A stretch of DNA of 64,000 bases from Dysgonamonadaceae bacterium (GTDB lineage Bacteria > Bacteroidota > Bacteroidia > Bacteroidales > Azobacteroidaceae): positions 1-64,000 of the forward strand of contig JAIRKO010000011.1 in NCBI GenBank assembly GCA_031260045.1, written 5' to 3'. The notes under the pieces were generated by a model. The model saw nothing but the letters and a program-made list of their open reading frames with translations. It ran no database searches and was not told the origin of the DNA. The translations under genes and the position numbers were made by a program. Each line of letters starts with the position of its first letter. The stretch's first letter is position 1. Positions 1-9,791 of the stretch are shown here, in pieces.

Positions 1-498
1 ATCAACAATGCGGCTGTCGTGGGGATGAATTTTGCCCCCATAGCGGATTTTCTTGTTTACGTTGGGGATATTTCCGATTATATCAAAGGCTGCTGAGAAG
101 GCTTTGCTTACAAAAGCATAAGCCCCCAAAATGTTAGCGTCAGTTTGGATGCCGCCCCGATACCGATAAATTCTGTCTGTTTCCGCATAAAGTAAAGTAT
201 CATTGCGATAAATGGTTACATCCCCTCTTAATATTGCTTGTATTGCCGGCATTGGGTCGTTTTCTGAATCAAAACGCAAGCTTTTCTGCGGATATGGAGG
301 ATAGTGTCTCTCTAAATCAATGGTACCAGAATACACGTAGACACTACTATCCTCTACCTTAATGGTCATATCTGCTACGCTGGTAACAGTAGTGTCCTTA
401 AATATAATATCTATATAACGACTATGTGTTACATCTTGGGCATGTAAACACATACCACAGACCAAAAAGGCAAGTAGTGATAGAATAAGTTTTTTCAT
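1..498 (-). CDS. Secreted protein of unknown function, C-terminus cut by window edge
   Basis: An open frame of 166 codons runs leftward from an ATG at 498 to base 1 without a stop, so the protein continues outside the window. The first residues (MKKLILSLLAFLVCGMC, then LHAQD) form a clear Sec signal peptide with a probable cleavage site after HAQ. The mature part begins with beta-rich, polar sequence containing IDIIFKDTTVTSV and YVYSGTIDL. I do not recognise a family. The bases just before the start (taattatc-ATG-aaaaaa) are nearly the same as those before the T9SS cargo gene at 728-3043. The palindromic 21-bp array lies immediately upstream, so this gene could share a transcript with that cargo gene or be affected by the array. 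Confidence 0.75.
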   Translation of the reverse strand, partial: MKKLILSLLAFLVCGMCLHAQDVTHSRYIDIIFKDTTVTSVADMTIKVEDSSVYVYSGTIDLERHYPPYPQKSLRFDSENDPMPAIQAILRGDVTIYRNDTLLYAETDRIYRYRGGIQTDANILGAYAFVSKAFSAAFDIIGNIPNVNKKIRYGGKIHPHDSRIVD

Positions 499-546
499 GA
501 TAATTAATATTGCACAACTATTAAATTTAATTCTTCTTTCTTCGAT

Positions 547-731
547 ATTGAGAAATTCAATAACGTTATTGGAAAACTCAATCGCGTGGTTGGAAAACTC
601 AACCACGTGATTGGAAAGTTCAACCACGTGATTGGAAAACTCAACCACGTGGTTGGAAAACTCAACCGCGTGGTTGGAAAGTTCAATCGCGTGATTGGAA
701 AGTTCAATTACGCGATTGAAAAGTTCATTAG
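547..731. repeat. Array of about nine 21-bp tandem repeats, each junction palindromic
   Basis: Eight full units start at 547, 568, 589, 610, 631, 652, 673 and 694, with a partial unit from 715. A typical unit reads attggaaaactcaaccacgt plus one g. Each junction carries a 14-bp inverted repeat. The inverted repeat is perfect at 558-571 (CAATAACGTTATTG) and again, with different bases, in CAACCACGTGGTTG; other copies keep it with G:T pairs. The array fills the gap between the T9SS cargo gene (stop codon 730-728) and the secreted protein starting at 498, and its last partial unit overlaps the cargo stop codon. Read on the minus strand it gives heptapeptides such as LNFPTTRLSFPTTWL without any recognised domain, so coding is doubtful. 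Confidence 0.9.
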
Positions 732-3043
732 TTAACTTTCCGCACCCATTCCTGTCCTTTCACAATCAGGAAATTTTTATGCCGATACTTACCCAAATCC
801 ATGTGTATTTGCCCCGCTTCTTTCTCCGTTTTTTGAATTAACATGCCGCTTGCATCATAAATCGAAACGGTTTCTTTTTCCGGCGTGTCGACAATTACGT
901 AATTCGACTGCCGGCGAACAGTTATTCGGGATGCGATGGTTTTTTCTATTCCGGTAAGTTTTGCATTCGGTATAATTTCCGGAAGCAGGGGTTCTTCGTC
1001 CGGATAATTTTCAATCTCAAAGGGTTTCAACTCGACGGAGTAGCCGGAAACGTCCTCATCGGACTGCCAACTGACGGTGTAAGCGTTTTTATTCATCCCC
1101 TCATCCACTACGCTATCGCCTTTATACCAAGTGTACCAGTAATCGGGGACGTCGCTTTCGCTCTCCCCGTGTACAAAAAACGTTATCTCGTCTGCCTCAT
1201 CTCCCACGATGTGGCTGTTATTTTGATAAACGCTGTCGTTATAAAGAATTTTCTGATTTACGCCGGTAATTTCGCCGATTAGGTCGAAACGGGTAGACCA
1301 CTCTTCTAAAGTAATTAAAATGGGGTTGCCAAGAGTTCTCCGCGTTTGCCTATAAACTGTTCTGCCGTTTCTTAAAACCTTTACCTCATCATCAAGACTT
1401 GGCGCTGACCTAAAAAACAACTGCTTTTTATTATCTTCTGTTAACCTGTGCTCTTCATTTCCGAGAGGCACGTAGATATTACTACCTATCATAATGGTCA
1501 GACCTTCGGTATTCGTAATATGCGTGTCAGCAAACGTTAAGGTATAGTATGTATTGATTAGTTCTCTCGGGCAATCGTCGCATTTAGCCGGTAAATACAT
1601 GAACATATCGTAGACACTACTTGGCGTTAATATTTTATTAAATACTACATTGCCGCCTCCATAAACCATCTCGGTTTCCCTTGTTGTTCCTAATGTTGGT
1701 AATTTGTAATTAAAAAGGTCGCCGGCATTCGCTACTTTTGGGTCGTAAGTCTTCCAGTCAAGTGTACTGTTTCCTTTTCCCAAACCGCCTCTGGATGCGT
1801 CGACTACTCCATTGTGGAATTCGATGTGGCTGATTACCAAATCCTTTACTTCGCCTATTTTACCTATCCCGTTTTTGGCTATTACATTCCCGCCGAAAAT
1901 CTGAATATGTTCAATGGCGCTGCCGTCCAATGCGCCGATGGCGGGAATCCCTACCCGGTTGCTCTCAGCCATTACGTTGGTGTATATATTAATATGGTTT
2001 ATTTTACTGTTCCGCCCCGCGCCGATACCGACCGCATTCTTGTTTATCGCCCGAGCGGTAATATTGCCGCCCTCTAAATTGATATGCTCTATATAGCAGT
2101 GGGGGCCTGCCCCGCCGATGCCCGGTGCGCTTGAAGTGCCATCTCCACCGCCGCCTTCTGCGGTTACTTTCCCGCCGGTTACTTTTATTTCATATACATA
2201 ACTCTCTGCGGCGCATCCGATACCCGGCGCCTGAAAACCGCCTTTGGCATACACGTTACCGCCTGCTATATGAATTTGCCCCCCTTTCGTGTAATTGCCC
2301 GAAGGACCTATTCCGGGCGCAAATCCGCCACCGTGAGCCTCCACCGTGCCGCCCAAAATAGTTATATCCCCACAGGCTCCGTAACCTTTGAACCAGCAAT
2401 TACTTTCTCCAGCCCAATCAGTACCTATATATTCTTCAGGTATATAAGGTAACTTTGATAAAGACCACCCTGCCGGTTTTTCAAAATTCCAAGCATAGTA
2501 CGTGTCCCAATTTGACGGGTAGTCATTGCCATTAACATAATTCCAACCCCCGCCTATTGCGGAGCCACCGGCTGTTGGAAACATCTTTTTCGTCCGACCT
2601 CCTCCGTGATAATACATTCGAACATTATGCTGATCACCTCCATGCACTATTAATGTACCGCCGTCCGCTTCACCGCCCTCCGCTGCGTTGCGACCGTCTA
2701 TAATCAACTGCGATTTGGGATGCACTCTAATAGCCGGACACATGGTTCCTCCCCACAACTCGCTTGTGCCTCTTAAAATAATCCTTACTTGATTCCCTTC
2801 CTGTATATCAATACAAGGTTTAAAATCTTTCCATTTGCCACTCGCATTTTGTCCGCGCAAATTTATGTAAGTATTTTCCAGTTGAATATTTACTATGCCA
2901 TTATTGGCGGTAACCGTATAGGTGGTGCCGTTGGGGTACCACTCGTTTATAATCATGTGCCTGCCGTGACCGTATAGGTAGTTGTCGCTCTTGGCGGGGG
3001 TGCAAATCAACAGGATGGCGAGGAATGGGATTATTTTTTTCAT
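728..3043 (-). CDS. Secreted glycine-rich beta-helix protein with T9SS type A sorting domain
   Basis: This is a 771-residue exported protein. The ATG at 3043 is chosen rather than the in-frame ATG at 3079, because MKKIIPFLAILLICTPAKS is a normal signal peptide and a TAnnTTTG promoter element at 3067-3074 lies between the two starts. The middle (roughly residues 100-420) repeats short turns such as GGTVEAHGGGFAPGIG, GGNVYAKGGFQAPGIG and SSAPGIGGAG. This fits a right-handed parallel beta-helix of the kind found in bacterial surface proteins. The last 75 residues (VSIYDASGMLIQKTE, then FLIVKGQEWVRKVN) have the form of a Por secretion C-terminal sorting domain, implying transport by the type IX system and attachment or release at the cell surface. 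The ligand is unknown. The gene lies downstream of enolase on the same strand, separated from it by a hairpin. Confidence 0.85.
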   Translation of the reverse strand: MKKIIPFLAILLICTPAKSDNYLYGHGRHMIINEWYPNGTTYTVTANNGIVNIQLENTYINLRGQNASGKWKDFKPCIDIQEGNQVRIILRGTSELWGGTMCPAIRVHPKSQLIIDGRNAAEGGEADGGTLIVHGGDQHNVRMYYHGGGRTKKMFPTAGGSAIGGGWNYVNGNDYPSNWDTYYAWNFEKPAGWSLSKLPYIPEEYIGTDWAGESNCWFKGYGACGDITILGGTVEAHGGGFAPGIGPSGNYTKGGQIHIAGGNVYAKGGFQAPGIGCAAESYVYEIKVTGGKVTAEGGGGDGTSSAPGIGGAGPHCYIEHINLEGGNITARAINKNAVGIGAGRNSKINHINIYTNVMAESNRVGIPAIGALDGSAIEHIQIFGGNVIAKNGIGKIGEVKDLVISHIEFHNGVVDASRGGLGKGNSTLDWKTYDPKVANAGDLFNYKLPTLGTTRETEMVYGGGNVVFNKILTPSSVYDMFMYLPAKCDDCPRELINTYYTLTFADTHITNTEGLTIMIGSNIYVPLGNEEHRLTEDNKKQLFFRSAPSLDDEVKVLRNGRTVYRQTRRTLGNPILITLEEWSTRFDLIGEITGVNQKILYNDSVYQNNSHIVGDEADEITFFVHGESESDVPDYWYTWYKGDSVVDEGMNKNAYTVSWQSDEDVSGYSVELKPFEIENYPDEEPLLPEIIPNAKLTGIEKTIASRITVRRQSNYVIVDTPEKETVSIYDASGMLIQKTEKEAGQIHMDLGKYRHKNFLIVKGQEWVRKVN

Positions 3044-3066
3044 GATAATTAATGATAATTTTTCGG

Positions 3067-3074
3067 CAAATGTA
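3067..3074 (-). promoter_or_regulatory. Promoter -7 element (TACATTTG) for the T9SS cargo gene
   Basis: On the minus strand these bases read TACATTTG, an exact match to the Bacteroides -7 consensus TAnnTTTG. No clear -33 TTG is present about 20 bases further upstream. Transcription would begin near 3060, after the ATG at 3079 and before the one at 3043, which supports the shorter reading of the cargo protein. Confidence 0.5.
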
Positions 3075-3105
3075 CGCATGAGAAGTTAAGAACTAAAAAT
3101 AAGGC

Positions 3106-3153
3106 AAAGCCCGAAGCAATCCCAAATATACGCTATGGATTACTTCAGGCTTT
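3106..3153 (-). terminator. Hairpin after enolase, probable terminator built from a REP-like repeat
   Basis: The arms 3106-3122 and 3137-3153 are complementary over 17 bases with two mismatches (AAAGCC-GAAG-AATCC against GGATT-CTTC-GGCTTT). In the direction of enolase transcription the stem is followed within a few bases by a T-rich stretch. The arm sequence is a degenerate copy of the GGATTGCTTC-type repeat found elsewhere in the window. Confidence 0.55.
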
Positions 3154-3189
3154 GAGGGATGCAACAATTTGTTGCAACTTAATTACGCT

Positions 3190-4552
<1,363 letters not shown>

Positions 4553-4668
4553 TGCAAAATTTAAATTTGTGTAAGTATTGTTATTGACGATTTCGCTTCC
4601 ACAAAAAAATAACTACTTTTGTCAGGACTTAGAAACTGTTTTGAAATTATATTTTTTTAATTTTTATT

Positions 4669-4763
4669 CCGGATTGCTTCAGGCTTCGCCTTCGGTGGAG
4701 ACGCAGTGAGGTTGCAATACCGTACACGTCATTGCGAACCGCAAAAGCGGTGAAGCAATCCGG
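4669..4763. repeat. REP-like hairpin element, full copy
   Basis: The element opens with CCGGATTGCTTCAGGCTTCG and closes with GCGGTGAAGCAATCCGG, so its ends are inverted repeats of about 12 bases. The interior holds cgtcattgcgaaccgc. Related copies or halves lie near 3106, 20884, 23307, 42416, 49333, 52832, 54692 and 60406. It fills most of the 303-base gap between eno and ftsA, together with the enolase promoter. A 7-bp tandem run (attaatcattaatcatt) follows it directly before ftsA. Confidence 0.8.
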
Positions 4764-4785
4764 ATTAATCATTAATCATTAAAAA

Positions 4786-6114
4786 ATGGAACAATACGTT
4801 GTAGCAATCGACTTCGGCACTTCAAACATAACCGCCATGATCGCAAAAAAAAGCGTTGGTGGGAAAATATCCGTTTTACGCACCGAGAAAACGGATTCGG
4901 AAAACTGTATCCGAAGGGGTTGCATTTATAATGTGGACGCCGCCGCCCGGAAAACGGAAGCCCTGATGAACCGGCTGAATGAGGATTACGCCAAGCCCAA
5001 ACTGAATGCGCCGATAGAAAGGGCGTATGTCGGTATCGGCGGACAATCGCTGCATATAGAACAGTATAGTATAACGAAGCGCGTCGCCGGCGAAACGATT
5101 CAACAACAACTGCTGGACGAAATCGCGCACGAAATTAAGCGCTACAAGCCCGATCTGTATGAAGTGTTGGAAATCCTTCCGCCCGAATATTACGTGGACG
5201 GGCAGTTGATAGGCAACCCGCAAGGCACGACCGCTTCGTCCATCGAAGCGCGTTTCCGGCTGATTGTGGTGAGCAACCCCAGTTTGAAAATGCTGATTGA
5301 AAGGGCGATTCCCGAAAACGTAGAAATTGCCGGATACATCGTTGCCCCGTTGGCGACGGCGGCTGCTGTGTTGGACAAAAAAGAAAAGGAACTGGGTTGC
5401 GCGTTGGTCGAGTTTGGCGCAGGGATTACCTATGTTTCCATTTATAAAGACGGGCAGTTGAGATATTTGGTTACGATACCGCTTGGCGGCTTGGTCATTA
5501 CGCGGGATATTCGCTGCCTGAACGTTTCGGAAGAAGAAGCCGAGAACCTGAAAAAAAACTACGGTAGCGCCGTACTGGATATGAAAGATGAAACCAAAAT
5601 CACCATTGACGCGGGTTTGAACACGGAGCGCGAAATCGGCGTCAGGAATTTGAACGCCATTGTCGAGGCGCGGATGGACGAAATTTTGGCAAACGTGATT
5701 TATCAAATCGACGAATCGGGCTATGCCGACGCCCTTTCCGGCATAATCATTACCGGCGGGGGCGCAATGCTCCATCGTTTGGAGGAATCTTTCAGGAAAA
5801 AAACGGATAAAAACATTCGGCTGGCGTACCCTGTGGCAGGCGGAACGAATAAACCGGCTGAAGACGCTACCATCATCGGTTTGCTGACGATTGCCGACGG
5901 CGAATGTGTGGACGCAGGGGCGAAAGTCGTTCAAACGTCGGAACAGCCGGAACAGTCGGAACAGCGAACTTCGTTCAAACGTTTTCGGAACAAGAAAAAC
6001 ATCCTGGATCGTTTGGTGAATGATTTGTTTGAGATAGATAATATTGATGTGAATAATATAAACAATGACCCCTCTAATACTGAAAATTATGATAATAATG
6101 ATGCTGATCATTAA
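4786..6114 (+). CDS. ftsA: Cell division protein FtsA, located outside the dcw cluster
   Basis: FtsA is the actin-like ATPase that tethers FtsZ filaments to the membrane and recruits later divisome proteins. The 442-residue product shows the phosphate-1 motif VAIDFGTSNITAMI, the SHS2-region sequence RAYVGIGGQSLHIEQYS, EARFRLIVVSNPSLK, the phosphate-2 region GCALVEFGAGITYVSIY, the strand IPLGGLVITRDI and the adenosine motif GIIITGGGAMLHRLE. The C-terminus has a basic amphipathic stretch (FKRFRNKKNILDRLVNDLFE) that could be the membrane-targeting helix. A very polar Asn/Asp tail follows. In most Bacteroidales ftsA follows ftsQ; here ftsQ ends the dcw cluster at 20961 and this is the only ftsA-like gene in the window. 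ftsZ is not seen. The next gene, fmt, begins 43 bases later. Confidence 0.9.
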   Translation: MEQYVVAIDFGTSNITAMIAKKSVGGKISVLRTEKTDSENCIRRGCIYNVDAAARKTEALMNRLNEDYAKPKLNAPIERAYVGIGGQSLHIEQYSITKRVAGETIQQQLLDEIAHEIKRYKPDLYEVLEILPPEYYVDGQLIGNPQGTTASSIEARFRLIVVSNPSLKMLIERAIPENVEIAGYIVAPLATAAAVLDKKEKELGCALVEFGAGITYVSIYKDGQLRYLVTIPLGGLVITRDIRCLNVSEEEAENLKKNYGSAVLDMKDETKITIDAGLNTEREIGVRNLNAIVEARMDEILANVIYQIDESGYADALSGIIITGGGAMLHRLEESFRKKTDKNIRLAYPVAGGTNKPAEDATIIGLLTIADGECVDAGAKVVQTSEQPEQSEQRTSFKRFRNKKNILDRLVNDLFEIDNIDVNNINNDPSNTENYDNNDADH

Positions 6115-6157
6115 TGCGCATTGCTATATTGTTATTACTGCATAGTTTGCAACAGAA

Positions 6158-7126
6158 ATGAATCAAAAAACATCCTCCCCCCGCATCGTGTTCATGGGTA
6201 CGCCCGATTTTGCCGTAGAAAGCTTGCGTGCATTGGTTGAAGGCGGCTATCATGTCGTCGGCGTTATCACAATGCCCGACAAACCGGCGGGGAAACATCA
6301 AAGCGTGCCGCAAACCTCTCCTGTAAAGAAATATGCGCTGTCGCAAAATCTTCCTTTGCTTCAGCCGGAAAAACTGAAAGAACCGGATTTTTTGAACCGC
6401 TTACAGGCTTGGAAAGCCGATTTACAGATTGTTGTCGCTTTCAGGATGTTGCCCGAAGTCGTTTGGAACATGCCGCCTGCGGGAACGTTCAATCTTCATG
6501 CCTCTTTGTTGCCGCAGTATCGCGGGGCGGCTCCCATCAATTGGGCGATTATCAACGGCGAAAAGGAAACGGGCGTTACTACGTTTTTTCTCACCCGTGA
6601 AATTGATACCGGAAAAATCATTTTTCAGGAACGAATTCCCATCCAAGACACGGATAATGCCGGAATTATCCACGACCGACTGATGCGAACCGGCGCCAAT
6701 TTAGTCCTCAAAACAGTGGATGCGATTACCAATGAAACAGCACATACCGTAGAGCAAAAAACGCTCGTTTCCAACGAAAAAATACTGAAACCCGCGCCCA
6801 AAATTTTCAAGGAAACCTGCCGTATCGAATGGAACAAAACAACCCAAGAAGTCTATAATTTTATTCGCGGACTGTCGCCTTACCCCGCTGCGTGGACGGA
6901 ATTGAAAACAAACCGCAATGAATGGATTGCATTAAAAATTTTTGAGGCGGAAAAAATTCCGGAACAACACCGTTTAATGCCCGGAAGCGTTGTTTGTGAT
7001 GGGAAAAAACAGTTGCACGTCGCAACTTCCGACGGTTTTATCCGAATAAAAAATCTTCGGCAGACCGGTAAAAAACAAATGTCTGTCGAAGATTTCCTGC
7101 GCGGGAATGCGCGGGTTTTTTTATGA
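6158..7126 (+). CDS. fmt: Methionyl-tRNA formyltransferase
   Basis: Fmt formylates initiator Met-tRNA using 10-formyltetrahydrofolate. The 322-residue length is normal. The N-terminal Rossmann domain begins RIVFMGTPDFAVESLRAL. The catalytic region reads FNLHASLLPQYRGAAPINWA, with the conserved Asn-His and SLLP loop, and it is followed by TGVTTFFLTREIDTGKII. The C-terminal OB-like domain begins near FIRGLSPYPAAWTEL. It lies 43 bases after ftsA and is probably co-transcribed with it. It converges on the iron-sulfur protein gene with only 32 bases between stops and no obvious terminator. Confidence 0.97.
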   Translation: MNQKTSSPRIVFMGTPDFAVESLRALVEGGYHVVGVITMPDKPAGKHQSVPQTSPVKKYALSQNLPLLQPEKLKEPDFLNRLQAWKADLQIVVAFRMLPEVVWNMPPAGTFNLHASLLPQYRGAAPINWAIINGEKETGVTTFFLTREIDTGKIIFQERIPIQDTDNAGIIHDRLMRTGANLVLKTVDAITNETAHTVEQKTLVSNEKILKPAPKIFKETCRIEWNKTTQEVYNFIRGLSPYPAAWTELKTNRNEWIALKIFEAEKIPEQHRLMPGSVVCDGKKQLHVATSDGFIRIKNLRQTGKKQMSVEDFLRGNARVFL

Positions 7127-7158
7127 AAATACACGGGGTAATGATTAAGCGGCTACCC

Positions 7159-8703
7159 TCAAAACCCAAAATCCAAACGATCCCCGTCCACTTCTTCAAT
7201 CTGTTCGTCCTGTTCTTTTTTCGCGGTTTGATGCACATCAACAGCCTGAATATTAATCGCCTTCACCGGACGCACCGGGCAAATTGATTCGCATCCGCCG
7301 CAACCGATGCACAATTCGTCATATACGCGCGGCAAAGTCAACGCGCCCTCGTAAGGCTCCATTTTTACCGCCCGCGTCGGACAATGTTCCGAACAAGCGC
7401 CGCAGGAAGTGCGGTCGGAATAAACCACGCAACGCTCTATGTCAAACCGGGCAATTCCGATTTGAGTTACCGATTTTTCTTCTGCCGTTAGCCGCTTGAT
7501 TGCGCCGTTGGGGCAAATTTCCGAACAAACTGTACATTCGTAATTGCAAAATGCCGATTCGTAGAACGTCAAATGCGGTTTGAAAGCATACTCCCATCCG
7601 AAATTAAATCCCGCAGGCTTGAGGATTTGTTGCGGGCAGTGCGTAATACACAGATGGCAAGCCGTACAGTGTTTTTTGAAATGCGTCAGGCTTTTTGAAC
7701 CGGGAGGCGTAATCGGCGTAAGTTTGGTGCGGTCTGCCGTTGCGGTTTTTGCCCAAGCGGGAATAAACGGGAGCGTTGCCATTGCGCCGACGCCTGTCAA
7801 AAGGAAAGAGCGGCGGGAAGTGTGCGGATTATCGTGCAATTCCTGCTTGCGCGAGAACGGCAGGGCGAAACGATACGCTATTCCGTCGCTTTTGCACTTG
7901 TTCAGACAGTTGAAACAGGCAACGCAACGGGACGTGTCCGCCGTTTTTTCTTTGCTGTCAATGCATTGCGATTTGCAGGCTTTTTCGCACCGTCCGCAAC
8001 TCGTACATTTCGACGGGTCTAAAACAATCCTGAAAACGGAAAATTTGGAAATAATTCCCAGCAGCGAACCAACCGGACAAACCGCATTGCAAAATAAACG
8101 ACCTCTCAGAAACGCCGTCAGAGCGACAACCGTCAGAGCAACCGCCGCAATGGTCAGCGAAAGACCGGTAATGGTATAAATCGTTACATGATAAAACCCG
8201 TAGTTGTTGAATTTTAGCGCAATCCAATTAATCAGGTTGTTTCCTTCCATCGCCAGCGGACGGAAAAGATTGACCGCAATTCGTCCGAAATTGCTGTAAG
8301 GGTCTAAATACAATACCGGTGCGGTAATTCCGAAAATCAGAAACAGGACGCACGCGACCAACAAAGAATAACGCAACGCCGTTTGCGGTTTCGCATAGGC
8401 AAACCGGCGTTTTTTTCCGTTTTTCTTCCGGCTTCTCCCTGCGAACCACGCAATTATGTCCTGCAAAACGCCTAACGGACAAATCACCGAGCAATAAATT
8501 CGTCCGAAAAGAACGGTCAGCAAAAACAGGGCGGTCAAAATTCCGACGCTTCCCAACATAATAGCCGGCACAAGTTGGATATGCGCCAATCCGTGCAGCA
8601 GCGGGGGTAAAATATTTGTGAAATCGCAGAAATAAAGGAGTAATGGAGTGAAAAATAATAGGGCGAGCGTGAGCCTGATTGTTTTTAGGGTATTGAATTT
8701 CAT
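7159..8703 (-). CDS. NapH-like membrane protein fused to a multi-cluster ferredoxin with an internal twin-arginine segment
   Basis: The 514-residue protein joins two parts. Residues 1-285 resemble NapH/CcoG-type proteins. They have about five membrane segments, the paired motifs CSVICPLG (71-78) and CNAVCPVG (205-212), then two 4Fe-4S sites (CTSCGRCEKAC, CVACFNCLNKC). Residues 296-318 (SRRSFLLTGVGAMATLPFIP) look exactly like a Tat signal in the middle of the chain. After it come four more cluster motifs beginning near residues 346, 386, 425 and 465, including CIGCGGCESICPVRPV. The predicted role is electron transfer between the membrane and a periplasmic or membrane-bound partner; the substrate is unknown. 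It follows the DUF362 gene by 93 bases on the same strand, a pairing that suggests a joint redox function. Confidence 0.8.
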   Translation of the reverse strand: MKFNTLKTIRLTLALLFFTPLLLYFCDFTNILPPLLHGLAHIQLVPAIMLGSVGILTALFLLTVLFGRIYCSVICPLGVLQDIIAWFAGRSRKKNGKKRRFAYAKPQTALRYSLLVACVLFLIFGITAPVLYLDPYSNFGRIAVNLFRPLAMEGNNLINWIALKFNNYGFYHVTIYTITGLSLTIAAVALTVVALTAFLRGRLFCNAVCPVGSLLGIISKFSVFRIVLDPSKCTSCGRCEKACKSQCIDSKEKTADTSRCVACFNCLNKCKSDGIAYRFALPFSRKQELHDNPHTSRRSFLLTGVGAMATLPFIPAWAKTATADRTKLTPITPPGSKSLTHFKKHCTACHLCITHCPQQILKPAGFNFGWEYAFKPHLTFYESAFCNYECTVCSEICPNGAIKRLTAEEKSVTQIGIARFDIERCVVYSDRTSCGACSEHCPTRAVKMEPYEGALTLPRVYDELCIGCGGCESICPVRPVKAINIQAVDVHQTAKKEQDEQIEEVDGDRLDFGF

Positions 8704-8796
8704 ATGAATATTTTGAAACGTTTACAAATCAATTTTTTGTCTGCTATATTTGTAACGCAAAAATAGTCGAACCGAAAGTTTATGAATACGGATTTC

Positions 8797-9726
8797 TTAA
8801 ATTTTAATCCGCTTCACATTCAATTTGTCAATGTTTTGCGTTCCCAATTTCAGTTTTTCCCCGTTTGCGATATGTCCGACTTTCTTAATATCCATCGGCT
8901 GAACTTGGTTGAACAGACCGATAGCAGCCGTATCGGCGGCGACAATATCTTTGGAAACGATGAGCGTTTTCAGTACGCGAGTATCGGCAACCGAACGTCC
9001 CTGCGGTCCGTTTTTACGCATACAGCGATAGGCGTCGACAATGTTCAAAGCGGGTTTTTTAGGCAACGTACAAATATCGGCAATACATTGTTGCAGGTTG
9101 TTTGCGTGAAAATAAGTCCTGTCCCACACAATGCCCATGTAATTTTTCATGGCAATCGACATTTGCGCGCCGCCGTGATTTTTCAGTACAGGCACGTTAA
9201 ACCAAACATCGGCTTCCAGCAAAGCCTGATGTATTTTAGCTGATTTCAGAATTCGGGCTTGCGGAAGTTTCACTTCTCTGTAATACACTTCATCATTGGC
9301 GGGAACAACGGTTGCGCCTGCCGCTTCGGCAGCTTTCCTGATGCCGGAATTTTCGTAGCATTTTTGCCAATTGTCGCAAGTATGGTCAAAAACGGTTACT
9401 TTTCCTGCGCCCGCTCTGATGCAATGTTCCACCAGCGCCTTTATCAGTTCGGGATTGGTATTTGCCGCAAAATCAGGACGTTTGTCCCAACCGATATTTG
9501 GTTTAATCACTACGCTTTGTCCTTTTTTAACGTATTTTCTGATACCGCCCATTTCTTTCAAAGCCATGTCCAACAGTTGCGCCGGTTCGCCGCCCATCAC
9601 GGCGACCATGTCGGAAACCGTTTCCTTCATCATCGTTTTTGTTTCTATCGCAGCTTGTAACTTATCGAATGTCAGCGCCGCAACCCCTAATGTTGCACTT
9701 GTTTTAAAAAAATCTCGTCTTTTCAT
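8797..9726 (-). CDS. Tat-exported DUF362 family protein
   Basis: The 309-residue protein starts MKRRDFFKTSATLGVAALTF, a twin-arginine signal, which implies that it folds (perhaps with a cofactor) before export. The body has DUF362 features: VVIKPNIGWDKRPDFAANTNPELIKALV-type sequence near residues 70-100, AGAGKVTVFDHT, and the lysine/histidine segment FNVPVLKNHGGAQMSIAMKN. DUF362 proteins often occur fused to or beside 4Fe-4S ferredoxins; here the partner is the iron-sulfur protein next in the operon. The biochemical reaction is not known. Confidence 0.85.
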   Translation of the reverse strand: MKRRDFFKTSATLGVAALTFDKLQAAIETKTMMKETVSDMVAVMGGEPAQLLDMALKEMGGIRKYVKKGQSVVIKPNIGWDKRPDFAANTNPELIKALVEHCIRAGAGKVTVFDHTCDNWQKCYENSGIRKAAEAAGATVVPANDEVYYREVKLPQARILKSAKIHQALLEADVWFNVPVLKNHGGAQMSIAMKNYMGIVWDRTYFHANNLQQCIADICTLPKKPALNIVDAYRCMRKNGPQGRSVADTRVLKTLIVSKDIVAADTAAIGLFNQVQPMDIKKVGHIANGEKLKLGTQNIDKLNVKRIKI

Positions 9727-9791
9727 TTTTTGCTTATTAAAAAATTTCTTGCAATATTACTAAATTATTTTGGATGCAAGGTAAGTATCAC

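Noticed and set aside
504..707. A 67-residue frame of heptapeptides (LNFPTTRLSFPTTWL) as a protein gene
   Set aside because: It is only the tandem array read on the minus strand; no signal, promoter or family is seen, and the palindromic pattern explains the sequence better.
547..731. CRISPR array
   Set aside because: Units are contiguous, with no unique spacers and no cas genes in the window.
4876..6111. 411-residue frame antisense to ftsA
   Set aside because: It mirrors the coding frame of a clearly recognised gene and has no family features of its own.
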